Part shown: positions 34,089 to 45,060 of the stretch, piece after piece | Numbering within the stretch: the first letter of the stretch is position 1 | How the letters are laid out: each line of letters begins with the position of its first letter | NCBI RefSeq assembly: GCF_900110955.1 | Contig: NZ_FOFR01000016.1 | Coordinates: 1-64,000 of the forward strand | Reading direction: 5' to 3' | DNA from: Lentzea xinjiangensis | GTDB lineage: Bacteria; Actinomycetota; Actinomycetes; Mycobacteriales; Pseudonocardiaceae | Length of the DNA: 64,000 nucleotides | Position numbers and translations under genes: made by a program | Notes under the pieces: generated by a model | The model's input: only the letters and a program-made list of their open reading frames with translations | The model's database searches: none | Told to the model about the DNA's origin: nothing

Positions 34089-34130
34089 GGACCACGGACG
34101 GTGGTCCTTTCGGGACGATCAGGTTTGATC
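34089..34130 (-). promoter_or_regulatory. Double-hairpin leader upstream of the NlpC/P60 gene
   Basis: Two adjacent inverted repeats lie 88-129 bases upstream of the NlpC/P60 start: ggaccac/gtggtcc (34089-34107) and gatca/tgatc (34117-34130). Cell-wall hydrolase genes in actinobacteria often have structured leaders, including c-di-AMP riboswitches. The conserved core of that riboswitch is not visible here, so I record only a structured region. The remaining bases 34131-34199 are GC-rich with no gene. Confidence 0.4.
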
Positions 34131-34199
34131 CGCCGCCGGCGCGGATCACGGCCGGGCCGCCCGCCGCGCGGCCGAGGGCCGCGGGGCGGGCACCACGTG

Positions 34200-34661
34200 T
34201 CACGGCGCGAATTCGGTGGCGGGTTCGGTCGCGTAGTTCTCCCAGATCGGCGCCATGGTCTCGCGGGTCATGGGCCGGCCGGACTCGACCATGGCCTTGA
34301 GGTCGCGGAAGTACTGCACGTACAGGTCCGGCGTGAAGGTGGTCAGCATGACCGCCGGGTCGTCACCGGGGTTGGCGAAGGTGTGCGGCGCGCCCGGCGG
34401 GACCGTGACCCACGCGCCGGCGCCGACGTCGTGGTTGTCGGTGCCGATGGTGAACCGCACGGTGCCCGCGAGCACGTAGAAGCCTTCGTCGTGCTGCGCG
34501 TGGCGGTGCTGCGGAGGACCGGGGGTGCGCGGGGGGATGACGACCTCACCGATCCCCAGGCGGTGAGCGGTGTTGCTGCCGTCCTCGAGGATCCGGATCT
34601 GCGCCGGACCGTTGGCGATGAGTTCGCCCTCGCCGGGACGGACGATCGACACAGCGACCAT
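34200..34661 (-). CDS. Cupin-domain protein
   Basis: The 153-residue protein has a single cupin barrel: motif 1 PPQHRHAQHDEGFYVLAG (metal-binding His, His, Glu) and motif 2 VTVPPGAPHTFANPGDDPAV (His). It may be a metal-dependent dioxygenase or isomerase, or a small-molecule sensor; the substrate is unknown. ATG 34661 follows aggagg at the right distance; a longer frame starts at 34682. It diverges from a TetR gene, and the intergenic region carries two operator-like sites. Confidence 0.85.
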   Translation of the reverse strand: MVAVSIVRPGEGELIANGPAQIRILEDGSNTAHRLGIGEVVIPPRTPGPPQHRHAQHDEGFYVLAGTVRFTIGTDNHDVGAGAWVTVPPGAPHTFANPGDDPAVMLTTFTPDLYVQYFRDLKAMVESGRPMTRETMAPIWENYATEPATEFAP

Positions 34662-34684
34662 GACGAAGCCTCCTGGTGCCAAGT

Positions 34685-34736
34685 GATTTCAGTTTGTGCA
34701 ATCACCGTAGCACTGCTGACTGCACATCGTGCAATC
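34685..34736. promoter_or_regulatory. Two operator-like sites between cupin and TetR genes
   Basis: Two 19-base sites end in the same half: gatttcagtttgtgcaatc (34685-34703) and gactgcacatcgtgcaatc (34718-34736). The second is an imperfect palindrome (gactgcac against gtgcaatc, one mismatch). They repeat every 33 bases, about three helical turns. The downstream TetR start is at 34751, so the sites fit control of both divergent genes. Confidence 0.6.
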
Positions 34737-34750
34737 GCTAGGCTCGCGCC

Positions 34751-35359
34751 ATGCCGCGATGGAAACCGGACGCAGTCGAGCGCCTGCAGGCCGCCGCCCT
34801 GGAGCTCTTCGACGAGCAGGGTTTCGAGCGCACGACGGTCGCCGAGATCGCCCGGCGGGCCGAGCTGACCCAGCGGACGTTCTTCAACCACTTCGCCGAC
34901 AAGCGCGAGGTGTTGTTCGGGATGGACGCGGAGCTCCGCCAGGAGCTGGTCCGCGAGATCACCGCCGCCGACGCGCTGCCGCCGCTCGACGCCGTCGTGT
35001 GCGCGATGAGAGTCGTCGCCGACAAGATGCTGGAGAGCCGCCGTGCCGTGGTGACGCGCCGGTACGCCGTCATCGCCGCCAACCCGGAGCTGCAGGAGCG
35101 CGAGCTCGGCAAGAACGCCGCGCTCACCGAGGACATCGCGGCCGCGCTCCACGCACGGGGGTGTGACCCCACCGGCGCGTTCCTGGCCGCCGGCGCCGCC
35201 ATGCTCGCGCAGCAGGCGGCGATGCGGGAGTGGACTCGGCCGGGCGAGACCCGGACCCTGCGCGATCTCCTGACGGAGGCGGTGCGCTCCCTGCGCACGA
35301 CCGTCGGCGGGGAACCGGCCGAGCCGTCTCCTCCGGACTCCGGCGCCGGCCCTAGTTGA
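34751..35359 (+). CDS. TetR-family regulator divergent from the cupin gene
   Basis: The 202-residue regulator has a typical HTH (QAAALELFDEQGFERTTVAE then ELTQRTFFNHFADKREVLF) and an Ala-rich ligand domain. The proline-rich end (EPAEPSPPDSGAGPS) is unusual and the last eight bases overlap the convergent acyl-CoA ligase gene. It probably regulates the cupin gene through the paired sites upstream. Confidence 0.85.
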   Translation: MPRWKPDAVERLQAAALELFDEQGFERTTVAEIARRAELTQRTFFNHFADKREVLFGMDAELRQELVREITAADALPPLDAVVCAMRVVADKMLESRRAVVTRRYAVIAANPELQERELGKNAALTEDIAAALHARGCDPTGAFLAAGAAMLAQQAAMREWTRPGETRTLRDLLTEAVRSLRTTVGGEPAEPSPPDSGAGPS

Positions 35360-36866
35360 CGCCGCGCTCGCGGCCCGCCCAGTACGGCTCGCGGAGCTTG
35401 AACTTCTGGATCTTGCCGGTGGCCGTGCGCGGGATCGCGTCGCGGAACTCGACCGACGTCGGCGCCTTGTACCCGGCGAGCCGCTCCTTGCAGTGCCTGA
35501 TCAGCTCGGCCTCGGTGACGTCCGCGGAGCGCACGACCAGCGCCTTGATCGTCTCACCCCACTTCTCGTCGGGCACGCCGATCACCGCCACCTCGGTGAC
35601 GGCGGGGTGCGCGAACAGGCAGTCCTCGACCTCGATGGACGAGACGTTCTCACCGCCGGTGATGATCACGTCCTTCTTGCGGTCGGAGATCGTCAGGTAG
35701 CCCTGGTCGTCGAAGTGGCCGCCGTCACCGGTGTGGAACCAGCCGTCCTCGATGGCGTCGGAGGTGGCCTCCGGGTTCTCCCAGTAGCCCTCCATGACCA
35801 CGTTCGACCGCGCGAGCACCTCGCCGGTGTCGGAGATCCGCAGCCGCGCGCCCAGCGCCGGTGCGCCCGCCCGCGCCTGGAGGCGGGCCTTCTCCGCACC
35901 CGACGGCCCCGGCTGGGCGCGGTTGAACGTGAGCAGCGGCGCGGTCTCGGTGAGGCCGTAGATCTGCAGGAACTCCCACCCGAGCTCCTCGGTCACGCGC
36001 TGGATCGTGCGCGAGGGCGGCGGCGCACCGGCGCACACGATCCGAACGGTGTCACGGCCGGGGATCTCACCATCCCACGAAGCGGCGGCGTCCAGCACGG
36101 CGTTCCACACGGCCGGTGCACCGCACATGAGCGTGACGCCGTGGTCACGCACACGGCGCAGGATCTCGGTGCCGTCGACCTTGCGCAGCACCACCTGCGG
36201 CACGCCGAGGCCGGCCAGCCCGAACGGCATGCCCCAGCCGTTGCAGTGGAACATCGGCAGCACGTGCATGTACACGTCGCGTTCCCACGCACGGGTGTGC
36301 ATGGCGAACGTGACCGCGTTCAGCCAAATGTTGCGGTGGGTGAGCTGCACGCCCTTGGGCCGCGCTGTGGTGCCCGAGGTGTAGTTGATCGTCGCCGTCG
36401 CGTCCTCCGAGGGATCGCTCCACGGCCGTGGCTCCACGTCGAAGCGCAGCAGTGACTCCGACTCCTCGCCCAGCGTGAACCTGTGCCGCGCGGTGACGTC
36501 GTCCAGGGACAGCTCGGGGTCGACGAACAACGCCGACGCGCCGCTGTGCTCGACGATGTACTTCACCTCGTCGGGGCGCAGGCGGAAGTTCACCGGCACG
36601 CAGATCCGCCCGCTGCCGGGCACCGCGTGCAGCAGCTCCAGCATCCGCGCGGAGTTGTGGCTGACGACGGCGACCCGCTCGCCCTCGCCGACGCCCAGCG
36701 CGTCGAGCCCCGCCTGCCACGCGCGCACCCGCCTCGCCATGTCCGCATACGTCGTCGTCGCGACCGGTTCGGCCGGCTGGTCCGGCTCGTCGACGACCGC
36801 CGTCGCCGCCGCGAACGCGAACGACGCCCGGTCCAGGAAGTCCGTGGTGATCAGCGGTACGCGCAT
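35352..36866 (-). CDS. AMP-forming acyl-CoA synthetase (fatty-acid--CoA ligase)
   Basis: The 504-residue ligase has the acyl-adenylate core: P-loop INYTSGTTARPKG, HNGWG-like MFHCNGWGMPFGLA, YGLTETAP, GWFHTGDGG, the hinge ISDRKKDVIITGGENVSSIE and catalytic Lys in PRTATGKIQKF. The HCNGWG motif is typical of medium/long-chain and aromatic acyl ligases. It activates a carboxylic acid with ATP and CoA; chain length cannot be read. It starts nine bases after the stop of a sirtuin gene on the same strand, so the two are probably co-transcribed. The sirtuin could then remove acyl groups from the conserved lysine. Confidence 0.92.
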   Translation of the reverse strand: MRVPLITTDFLDRASFAFAAATAVVDEPDQPAEPVATTTYADMARRVRAWQAGLDALGVGEGERVAVVSHNSARMLELLHAVPGSGRICVPVNFRLRPDEVKYIVEHSGASALFVDPELSLDDVTARHRFTLGEESESLLRFDVEPRPWSDPSEDATATINYTSGTTARPKGVQLTHRNIWLNAVTFAMHTRAWERDVYMHVLPMFHCNGWGMPFGLAGLGVPQVVLRKVDGTEILRRVRDHGVTLMCGAPAVWNAVLDAAASWDGEIPGRDTVRIVCAGAPPPSRTIQRVTEELGWEFLQIYGLTETAPLLTFNRAQPGPSGAEKARLQARAGAPALGARLRISDTGEVLARSNVVMEGYWENPEATSDAIEDGWFHTGDGGHFDDQGYLTISDRKKDVIITGGENVSSIEVEDCLFAHPAVTEVAVIGVPDEKWGETIKALVVRSADVTEAELIRHCKERLAGYKAPTSVEFRDAIPRTATGKIQKFKLREPYWAGRERGVN

Positions 36867-36875
36867 GGACCGACA

Positions 36876-37688
36876 TTACGACCAGGTGCTCGGATCTCCC
36901 CAGGACGAGAACCGTCCTCCCCCGGATGGAGGAACGGAGCTGAGGTCGGGCAGCACCTCGCCGACGGGCTCGTGCAGCACGACGGTCGCGACCGAGTCGT
37001 ACGGGGTGGGCTCGGCGTTGCAGATGACCACCCGCGCTCCGGCGCGCGCGGCCAGCGGCACCAGTCCGGCGGCGGGCTGCACCGACAGCGACGTCCCGGC
37101 CACCAGCAGCACGTCGCAGTCCAGGACCGCGAGGCGGGCGCGGCGCAGGACCTCCCCGTCGAGCTCCTGCCCGAACGAGATCGTGGCGGACTTGAGGATC
37201 CCGCCGCAGCGCGGGCAGTCCGGCTCCGGCTCTCCGCCGGCGACGCGCTGGAGCGCGTCGCGCATCGGTCCCGTCGCACCGCATCCCAGGCAGGAGGTCG
37301 CGTGCAACGTGCCGTGCAGCTCCAGCACGCGGTGCGGGTCGGAGCCCGCTTTCTGGTGCAGGCCGTCGACGTTCTGCGTGACCACGGTGCGCAACCGCCC
37401 AGACCGTTCCAGTTCGGCCAGCGCCTTGTGCGCGGCGTTGGGCTTGGCGGTCCACACCGGACTGTCCAGGCGGGTCCGCCACGCGAGCCTGCGGACCTCG
37501 GGATCGGAGAGGTAGGCGTCGAGCGAGAAGCCGGGCCCGGCGTCGTCGCGCGCCCAGACCCCGTCCGGCCCTGGCCCGCGGAAGTCCGGGATGCCCGAAT
37601 CCGTGGAGACCCCGGCACCCGTCAGCACGGTGATCCGGTGCGCGGACGCGACCAGCGCCCGTGCCGCCTTGCACGCGTCGGAGGCCAT
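36876..37688 (-). CDS. cobB: NAD-dependent protein deacylase (sirtuin)
   Basis: The 270-residue sirtuin has ITVLTGAGVSTDSGIPDFRG, TQNVDGLHQKAGS with catalytic His in LELHGTLH, a zinc site CLGC...CPRCGG, and GTSLSVQPAAGLVPLA (NAD pocket). It removes acyl groups from lysine using NAD. The active-site residues that distinguish desuccinylases (Tyr, Arg after the GAG motif) are not evident, so acetyl or similar groups are likely. It is first in an operon with the acyl-CoA ligase and is divergent from a small membrane protein gene 17 bases away. Confidence 0.93.
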   Translation of the reverse strand: MASDACKAARALVASAHRITVLTGAGVSTDSGIPDFRGPGPDGVWARDDAGPGFSLDAYLSDPEVRRLAWRTRLDSPVWTAKPNAAHKALAELERSGRLRTVVTQNVDGLHQKAGSDPHRVLELHGTLHATSCLGCGATGPMRDALQRVAGGEPEPDCPRCGGILKSATISFGQELDGEVLRRARLAVLDCDVLLVAGTSLSVQPAAGLVPLAARAGARVVICNAEPTPYDSVATVVLHEPVGEVLPDLSSVPPSGGGRFSSWGDPSTWS

Positions 37689-37705
37689 CGGTTCACACTA
37701 GCCGG

Positions 37706-38158
37706 GTGCGCAGCGCAGTGGGAGCCGCCGTCGCGGCAGTGGGACTCGTCACTTCGATCACCGGGACCTTCTTGCCCTGGCTGAAATCCGGCTCCACCAC
37801 GAGGGACAGTTACGAGGTGCTCTCGCTGCGTGATCTCGCCGGGTTGGACGGGGTGGCGGGAGGCGTCGTCACGTCGATCTGGGTGGGTCTCACCCCCCTC
37901 GCGATGGCCGCCGTCGCGCTGCACGTGGTCCGATTTCCACGAATTGCCGCGTGCGTCGGCCTTCTCTTTGGCACGATCAGCGGAACCGTGGCCCTACTGG
38001 CCACAGTCCAAGGGGACAGCAAGGGCGCGTTGGTCGGGATCAGCATCGCCGGACCGGTCACCACCCTTGCCGGTGCCGTACTGACGATCGTGGGGGCGAT
38101 CACGGTGCTCACCTCGACCAGGCGCAGCGCAGTGAGAACTCCAGGAGGGAACCCGTGA
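37706..38158 (+). CDS. Small four-span membrane protein
   Basis: The 150-residue protein shows four hydrophobic segments (VGAAVAAVGLVTSITGTFL, VWVGLTPLAMAAVALHVV-like, IAACVGLLFGTISGTVALLA and VTTLAGAVLTIVGAITVLT). The FLPWLKSG motif after the first span occurs in small actinobacterial membrane proteins. GTG 37706 lies 17 bases from the divergent sirtuin start. Its stop overlaps the next gene (GTGA). No function is assigned. Confidence 0.65.
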   Translation: MRSAVGAAVAAVGLVTSITGTFLPWLKSGSTTRDSYEVLSLRDLAGLDGVAGGVVTSIWVGLTPLAMAAVALHVVRFPRIAACVGLLFGTISGTVALLATVQGDSKGALVGISIAGPVTTLAGAVLTIVGAITVLTSTRRSAVRTPGGNP

Positions 38159-39627
38159 GCTACCCAGGTGGCGGCGGCGGCCAGTGGCAGCCGCAGAACA
38201 ACCCGTACGGGCAGCAGCCCCAGCAGGGCGGCTACCCGCACCAGCCGCAGCAGGGTGGCAACCCCCAGCAGGGCGGCCATCCCCAGACCGGACCGCAGGG
38301 CTTCCCGCAGCAGGGCTTCCCGCAGACGGGTCCGCAGGGCTTTCCGCAGCCCGGTTTCGAGCAGCAGCCGTTCGGCTACGCCCCGATGGGTGGCGAGCCG
38401 CCGAAGAAGAAGCGCACGGGCCTGGTCATCACGGCCGTGGTCGCGGTGCTGCTGCTCGTCGGCGGCGCTGTCACGTTCTTCGCTCTGAAGAAGTCCGACC
38501 CGGCGGCGAACGCGGGTCAGGACACGCCGGAGGTCGCGGCCAAGAACCTCATCGAACAGCTCGGCAGCGGTGACGTCGTCGGCATCATGGCCTCGCTGGC
38601 GCCCGCGGAGGCGGCGCTGTCGAAGGACTACATGGAGTCGATGACCAAGGAGATGAAGCGCCTCGAGATCCTCAAGCCCGAGGCCGACCCGAACAAGCTC
38701 TCCGGCATCGAGTTCAAGAGCGAGAACATCAAGTTCGACGAGGCCGCCACCGAGAAGGTCAACGACCACCTCAGCATCAACAAGCTGGTCGAGGGCAAGA
38801 TCACGATCACCTCGGACGCGTCGAAGATCCCGCTCACCGACAAGCTCGTCGACGCGCTCGGCGACGAGATCAGCCTGACCACCTCCAAGTCCGAGACGAT
38901 CGACATCACCGCCGAGGTGAAGAAGCGCGGCGCGCCGATCGGCATCGCGTCGATCAAGGTCGGCGACAAGTGGTACCCGAGCGCCTTCTACACGATCGCC
39001 AACGCGGTCCTGGAGGAGGAGAAGCTGAAGTGGCCGCAGTCCGGCTTCGCGCCGGAGGGCGCGGGCTCGCCGGAGGACGCGGCGAAGAACCTCGTCAACG
39101 CGGCGCTGGACGGCGACCTGAAGAAGGTCATCGCGCTGCTGCCGCCGGACGAGGCCGGCGTGCTGCACGACCTCGGGCCGCTGCTGCTGGAGCAGGCGGG
39201 CAGGATGGACAAGACCGGCGCCAAGCTCGACGCGCTGGAGACCGACGTCAAGGACGTCACCGGCGGCAAGCAGGTCACGGTGAAGAAGCTGTCGGTGACC
39301 GCCGAGGGCGAGACCGTCACGATCACCCGTGAGGGCGACTGCTACTCGGCCGACATCCCCGGCGAGGGCGCGCAGAAGCTGTGCGCGGACGACATCACGC
39401 AGCTGCTGCAGCAGCAGGGCGGCGCGAAGATCCCCGCCGAGGCCGTCGAGATCATCGGCCGGGTGGCCGGGTCGGTCATGAAGACCGGTGTCGGCGTCGT
39501 CTCGACCGAGGTCGACGGAAAGTGGTACGTGAGCCCGGTCCGCTCGTACTACGAGCTGGCGCTGACGCTGTTCCGCGGCTTCGAGCCCAAGGACGTCGAC
39601 GCGCTGATCGAGCTGATCAAGAAGTAG
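38155..39627 (+). CDS. Membrane-anchored protein with Gln/Gly/Pro-rich tail and duplicated extracellular domain
   Basis: This 490-residue protein has a cytoplasmic N-terminus of about 80 residues made of QGG/PQ/FPQ repeats, a KKKRTGLVITAVVAVLLLVG membrane anchor, and a long extracellular part. Two copies of a DUF4878-like segment are visible: TPEVAAKNLIEQLGSGDVVG near residue 124 and SPEDAAKNLVNAALDGDLKK near 306, each followed by a beta-rich KKxSVxxEG region. GTG 38155 has aggagg six bases upstream. It is coupled to the membrane gene before it. A cell-surface sensor or stress protein is a guess. Confidence 0.75.
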   Translation: MSYPGGGGGQWQPQNNPYGQQPQQGGYPHQPQQGGNPQQGGHPQTGPQGFPQQGFPQTGPQGFPQPGFEQQPFGYAPMGGEPPKKKRTGLVITAVVAVLLLVGGAVTFFALKKSDPAANAGQDTPEVAAKNLIEQLGSGDVVGIMASLAPAEAALSKDYMESMTKEMKRLEILKPEADPNKLSGIEFKSENIKFDEAATEKVNDHLSINKLVEGKITITSDASKIPLTDKLVDALGDEISLTTSKSETIDITAEVKKRGAPIGIASIKVGDKWYPSAFYTIANAVLEEEKLKWPQSGFAPEGAGSPEDAAKNLVNAALDGDLKKVIALLPPDEAGVLHDLGPLLLEQAGRMDKTGAKLDALETDVKDVTGGKQVTVKKLSVTAEGETVTITREGDCYSADIPGEGAQKLCADDITQLLQQQGGAKIPAEAVEIIGRVAGSVMKTGVGVVSTEVDGKWYVSPVRSYYELALTLFRGFEPKDVDALIELIKK

Positions 39628-39642
39628 GACCGCCCGCCGTCC

Positions 39643-39681
39643 GAGGCCCTGTCACCCGCACCGGCGCGGTGGCAGGGCCTC
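39643..39681 (+). terminator. Hairpin terminator after the extracellular-repeat gene
   Basis: The stem gaggccctgtcac pairs with gtggcagggcctc (one mismatch) around a 13-base loop, beginning 16 bases after the stop at 39627. It also lies near the 3' end of the convergent permease gene (39721), so it may serve both directions. Confidence 0.75.
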
Positions 39682-39720
39682 TGCGGTTTCCCGGCCGAGT
39701 GCCGTGGCCGTTGACGCGCA

Positions 39721-40353
39721 TCACGCCCGCCGCGCGCCCACGACGACCGCGGCCGACACCAGCGCGGCACCGACGACTCCCGCCCACAGCACCGAGGGCG
39801 TCATCCGGTTGTGCCCCAAGGCGTCCAGCACCCACCCGAGCGGGGTCACGCGCCCCAGCGGGAACGTCAGCACGACGACCGAGAACACCGCGAGCACGGT
39901 CCGCCCGATCGAGTCGAACACCGGCCGCGCGAACAGCAGCCCCACGCCGACGCCCAGCAACGCGCAGGCGGCGTGCGCGCCGAGCCCGGCGAAGAACTCA
40001 CCCACGGTGTAGGGGTGCGGGTTGGTGACCACCGGCCAGACCGCCGCCACGAGTGCCATGACCAGCGCGAAGATCACCGCGACCAGAGCCGCCGCCGTCA
40101 GCACCCGGGACCAGCCACCGGCCGACACCACGGTGATCTCCCGCCGCACGACGTCCTCGGAGGTCGCCACCACGACGGCCGTCCACGCCGTGATCGGGTA
40201 GAGCAACGCGGCGGAACCCGAGTAGGCCTCCAGCGGCTGCCCCGCGTCGGAGGAGAACAACATGCCCAGCACGCCGAGGAACACCAGCAGGGGCGCCAGG
40301 TACCGCTGCCCGCGCAGGACGTCGGCCGCGAGGTAGCGCACCAGGGAGATCAC
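39721..40353 (-). CDS. ABC transporter membrane subunit (small, unassigned)
   Basis: The 210-residue membrane protein has about six hydrophobic spans (RYLAPLLVFLGVLGMLFSSD, YPITAWTAVVVATSEDVVRR, ALVAVIFALVMALVAAVWPV, HAACALLGVGVGLLFARPVF, TVLAVFSVVVLTFPLGRV). GTG 40353 is favoured because it overlaps the stop of the ABC ATPase gene (GTGA, 40350-40353). It is too diverged to place in a named ABC-2 family. It likely forms an exporter with the ATPase. Confidence 0.7.
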   Translation of the reverse strand: MISLVRYLAADVLRGQRYLAPLLVFLGVLGMLFSSDAGQPLEAYSGSAALLYPITAWTAVVVATSEDVVRREITVVSAGGWSRVLTAAALVAVIFALVMALVAAVWPVVTNPHPYTVGEFFAGLGAHAACALLGVGVGLLFARPVFDSIGRTVLAVFSVVVLTFPLGRVTPLGWVLDALGHNRMTPSVLWAGVVGAALVSAAVVVGARRA

Positions 40354-41063
40354 CGCACGCTCCGCACCGAGCACCCGAGCCGCAACGCCTCCGCCAGCAC
40401 GTGGTCACTGCGGTCCGGTGCGACCACCACCCGCGCGGAGGACCCGCGCGAGGACACCGACCGCACGCCCTCCAACGCCTCCAGCGCGGCCAGCCCCACC
40501 ACCCGGCTGAGCTCGATCGTCACGTGCCCGCCGGCGAGGTCCACCCTCGTCGCGTCGGCGAGGTGTCCCTCGTGGTCGGACACGAGCGCCGTCCGTCCCC
40601 GCAGCAACGCCACCAGCTCGGCACCCGCCTCCGGGTCGAGGCCCGTCCACGGCTCGTCGAGCACCAGCACGTCGGAGGCCAGGAATGCCTGCGCCAGCGC
40701 GACTTTCTGCGCGTTGCCCTTGGACAGCTCCGACATCGGCGCCGTCATCGACCCGACGAACCCCAGGCGCTCCAGCACGTCGTTCGGCGACGCCCCGCGG
40801 ACACGCCCCATGTGCGCCAAGTAGGCCGCGGCGGACATCTTCACGTCCGACGGGAACCGCTCGGGCACGTACCCGACGGCCGCGGGTCGCGTCACCCGTC
40901 CCGAGGTGGGCCTCAGCACCCCGGCGGCGATCTTGAGCAACGTGGACTTGCCGGTGCCGTTCGCGCCGGTCAGCACGGTCAGGCCGGATACTTCGAGGGT
41001 GAGGTCGCGCAGCACCCACGGACCGCGCCCGTAGCGCTTCGAAACCTGGTCGAGGAGCACCAC
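40350..41063 (-). CDS. ABC transporter ATP-binding protein
   Basis: The ATPase, about 237 residues long, has Walker A TGANGTGKSTLLKI, Q-loop VGYVPERFPSDV, the signature replaced by ELSKGNAQKVALAQAF (LSKGN for LSGGQ), Walker B VLVLDEPWTGLDPEAG, and an H-loop SDHEGHLADATR. The divergent signature is typical of small CcmA- or bacitracin-type exporters. GTG 41063 (VVLLDQVSKRYG) is preferred; ATG 41081 would overlap the divergent gene. It is coupled by GTGA to the membrane subunit. Confidence 0.8.
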   Translation of the reverse strand: MVLLDQVSKRYGRGPWVLRDLTLEVSGLTVLTGANGTGKSTLLKIAAGVLRPTSGRVTRPAAVGYVPERFPSDVKMSAAAYLAHMGRVRGASPNDVLERLGFVGSMTAPMSELSKGNAQKVALAQAFLASDVLVLDEPWTGLDPEAGAELVALLRGRTALVSDHEGHLADATRVDLAGGHVTIELSRVVGLAALEALEGVRSVSSRGSSARVVVAPDRSDHVLAEALRLGCSVRSVR

Positions 41064-41079
41064 GCCAAGATAACCACCC

Positions 41080-41493
41080 ATGACCGCACTTCCGCTCGCT
41101 TCGGCGTGCATCTGGCTCGGCATGGTCGTGGCGATCTCGATCGAGGCGCCGCTCAAGTTCCGCGCGCCCGGCATCACGCTGCCGCTGGGCCTCGGCATCG
41201 GCCGGCTCGTGTTCCGCGCGCTGAACGCCTCCGAGATCGTGCTCGCCGCCGCCACCGCGATCACGTTCGCGCTCGCTCCCCGCCCGCTCGCGGCGACGGT
41301 CCTGCTCATCGCGCTCGCGGTGACGCTCGCCGTGCAGGTGGTGCTGCTGCGGCCTCGGCTCGAGGCCAGGGCCGCGATCGTCATCGCGGGCGGGACGCCG
41401 CCCGCGGCGCGCACCCACCTCGCCTACATCGCGCTGGAAGGGGCGAAGGTGCTGATGCTGATCTCGCTCGCGATCGTCCTGCTGAACCCGTGA
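41080..41493 (+). CDS. Small four-span membrane protein, unknown function
   Basis: The 137-residue hydrophobic protein has four spans and a conserved short motif EAPLKFRAPGITLPLGLGIG between spans 1 and 2 (a Phe-Arg-Ala-Pro signature seen in DUF4149-like proteins). It starts at ATG 41080, almost back to back with the ABC ATPase start, so the two genes must share regulatory bases. Its stop is about 20 bases upstream of the aconitase promoter region. Confidence 0.65.
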   Translation: MTALPLASACIWLGMVVAISIEAPLKFRAPGITLPLGLGIGRLVFRALNASEIVLAAATAITFALAPRPLAATVLLIALAVTLAVQVVLLRPRLEARAAIVIAGGTPPAARTHLAYIALEGAKVLMLISLAIVLLNP

Positions 41494-41552
41494 CTTAGGG
41501 CAACCTGGGTTGAACCCGATTACAGGACAAGCGTACTGTTTGGGGTCGAGGG

Positions 41553-41605
41553 GCAGTGGTCGACCGCTTGAGGAAGACTCTCCCCATACCCGAACTGACC
41601 ACTGC
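41553..41605 (+). promoter_or_regulatory. Structured leader and putative promoter of aconitase
   Basis: Nine-base arms gcagtggtc (41553-41561) and gaccactgc (41597-41605) can pair around a 35-base loop just before the aconitase start at 41630. Upstream, ttgaac (41512) and tactgt (41534) could act as -35 and -10 boxes with 16-19 bases between them, but that promoter is weakly supported. The region may contain an iron- or redox-responsive element, as aconitase genes are iron-controlled in many bacteria. Confidence 0.4.
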
Positions 41606-41629
41606 GCTGTCACCAGTATGGAGTTGCAC

Positions 41630-44470
<2,841 letters not shown>

Positions 44471-44486
44471 TCAGCAGACCGGTTCC

Positions 44487-44521
44487 GAAGGCCCGTCCGG
44501 ACGCGTTCCGGGCGGGCCTTC
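44487..44521 (+). terminator. Hairpin terminator after aconitase
   Basis: The stem gaaggcccgtccgga pairs with tccgggcgggccttc (one mismatch) around a five-base loop, 17 bases after the aconitase stop. It is the clearest terminator in the window. Confidence 0.85.
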
Positions 44522-44634
44522 GCCATGACGGCGCCACGCCCGCCCTGTTCCGCGATGTCCGGAGCCGAACCACCGGTAACACCCACCCGGTAGCCCGCGA
44601 TGCCAAGTCACCCTGATCACCGCGGGAGAACCTG

Positions 44635-45060
44635 ATGAGCCTGACCGTGCTCGGCGACCTGAACTGGTTGGCCGTTGCCGTGGCGACGATCGCCTACTTC
44701 GCGCTGGGGATGGTGTGGTACGCCGACTACGCGTTCGGCAGGGCCTGGCACCACGCGTCCGGACGGGATCTCAGCCCACCGGAGGAGACGGGCGTGCGCA
44801 CCTACGCCGTCCCGCTCGCCACCTGTCTCGTCCTCACGCTCGTCACCGCGATGATCGGCGTCGCGTCGGACACCGACACCATCATGGAAGGCGTCCTGCT
44901 CGGGCTCGTCATCGGTGCCGGCATCGCGTTGCCGGTCAGGTTCGTGACGGGCGCCTACGACATGACGAAGCCCGCCCCGCTGACCTTCGCGGCCATCGGG
45001 GCGGGCTACCACGTCGTCGGGCTCACGCTCGCGGGCGCGATCCTCGGCCAGTGGACTTAA
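44635..45060 (+). CDS. DUF1761 membrane protein
   Basis: The 141-residue protein has four predicted spans and the DUF1761 start LNWLAVAVATIAYFALGMVW, the family motif YADYAFGRAW, and a C-terminal TFAAIGAGYHVVGLTLAGAI. Function is unknown. The stop overlaps the stop of the convergent PH-domain gene by four bases. The gap 44522-44634 between the aconitase terminator and this start must carry its promoter. Confidence 0.85.
   Translation: MSLTVLGDLNWLAVAVATIAYFALGMVWYADYAFGRAWHHASGRDLSPPEETGVRTYAVPLATCLVLTLVTAMIGVASDTDTIMEGVLLGLVIGAGIALPVRFVTGAYDMTKPAPLTFAAIGAGYHVVGLTLAGAILGQWT

Noticed and set aside
34002..34199. c-di-AMP (ydaO) riboswitch before the NlpC/P60 gene
   Set aside because: The expected conserved core could not be recognised; only two simple hairpins are visible. 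A covariance-model search would decide.
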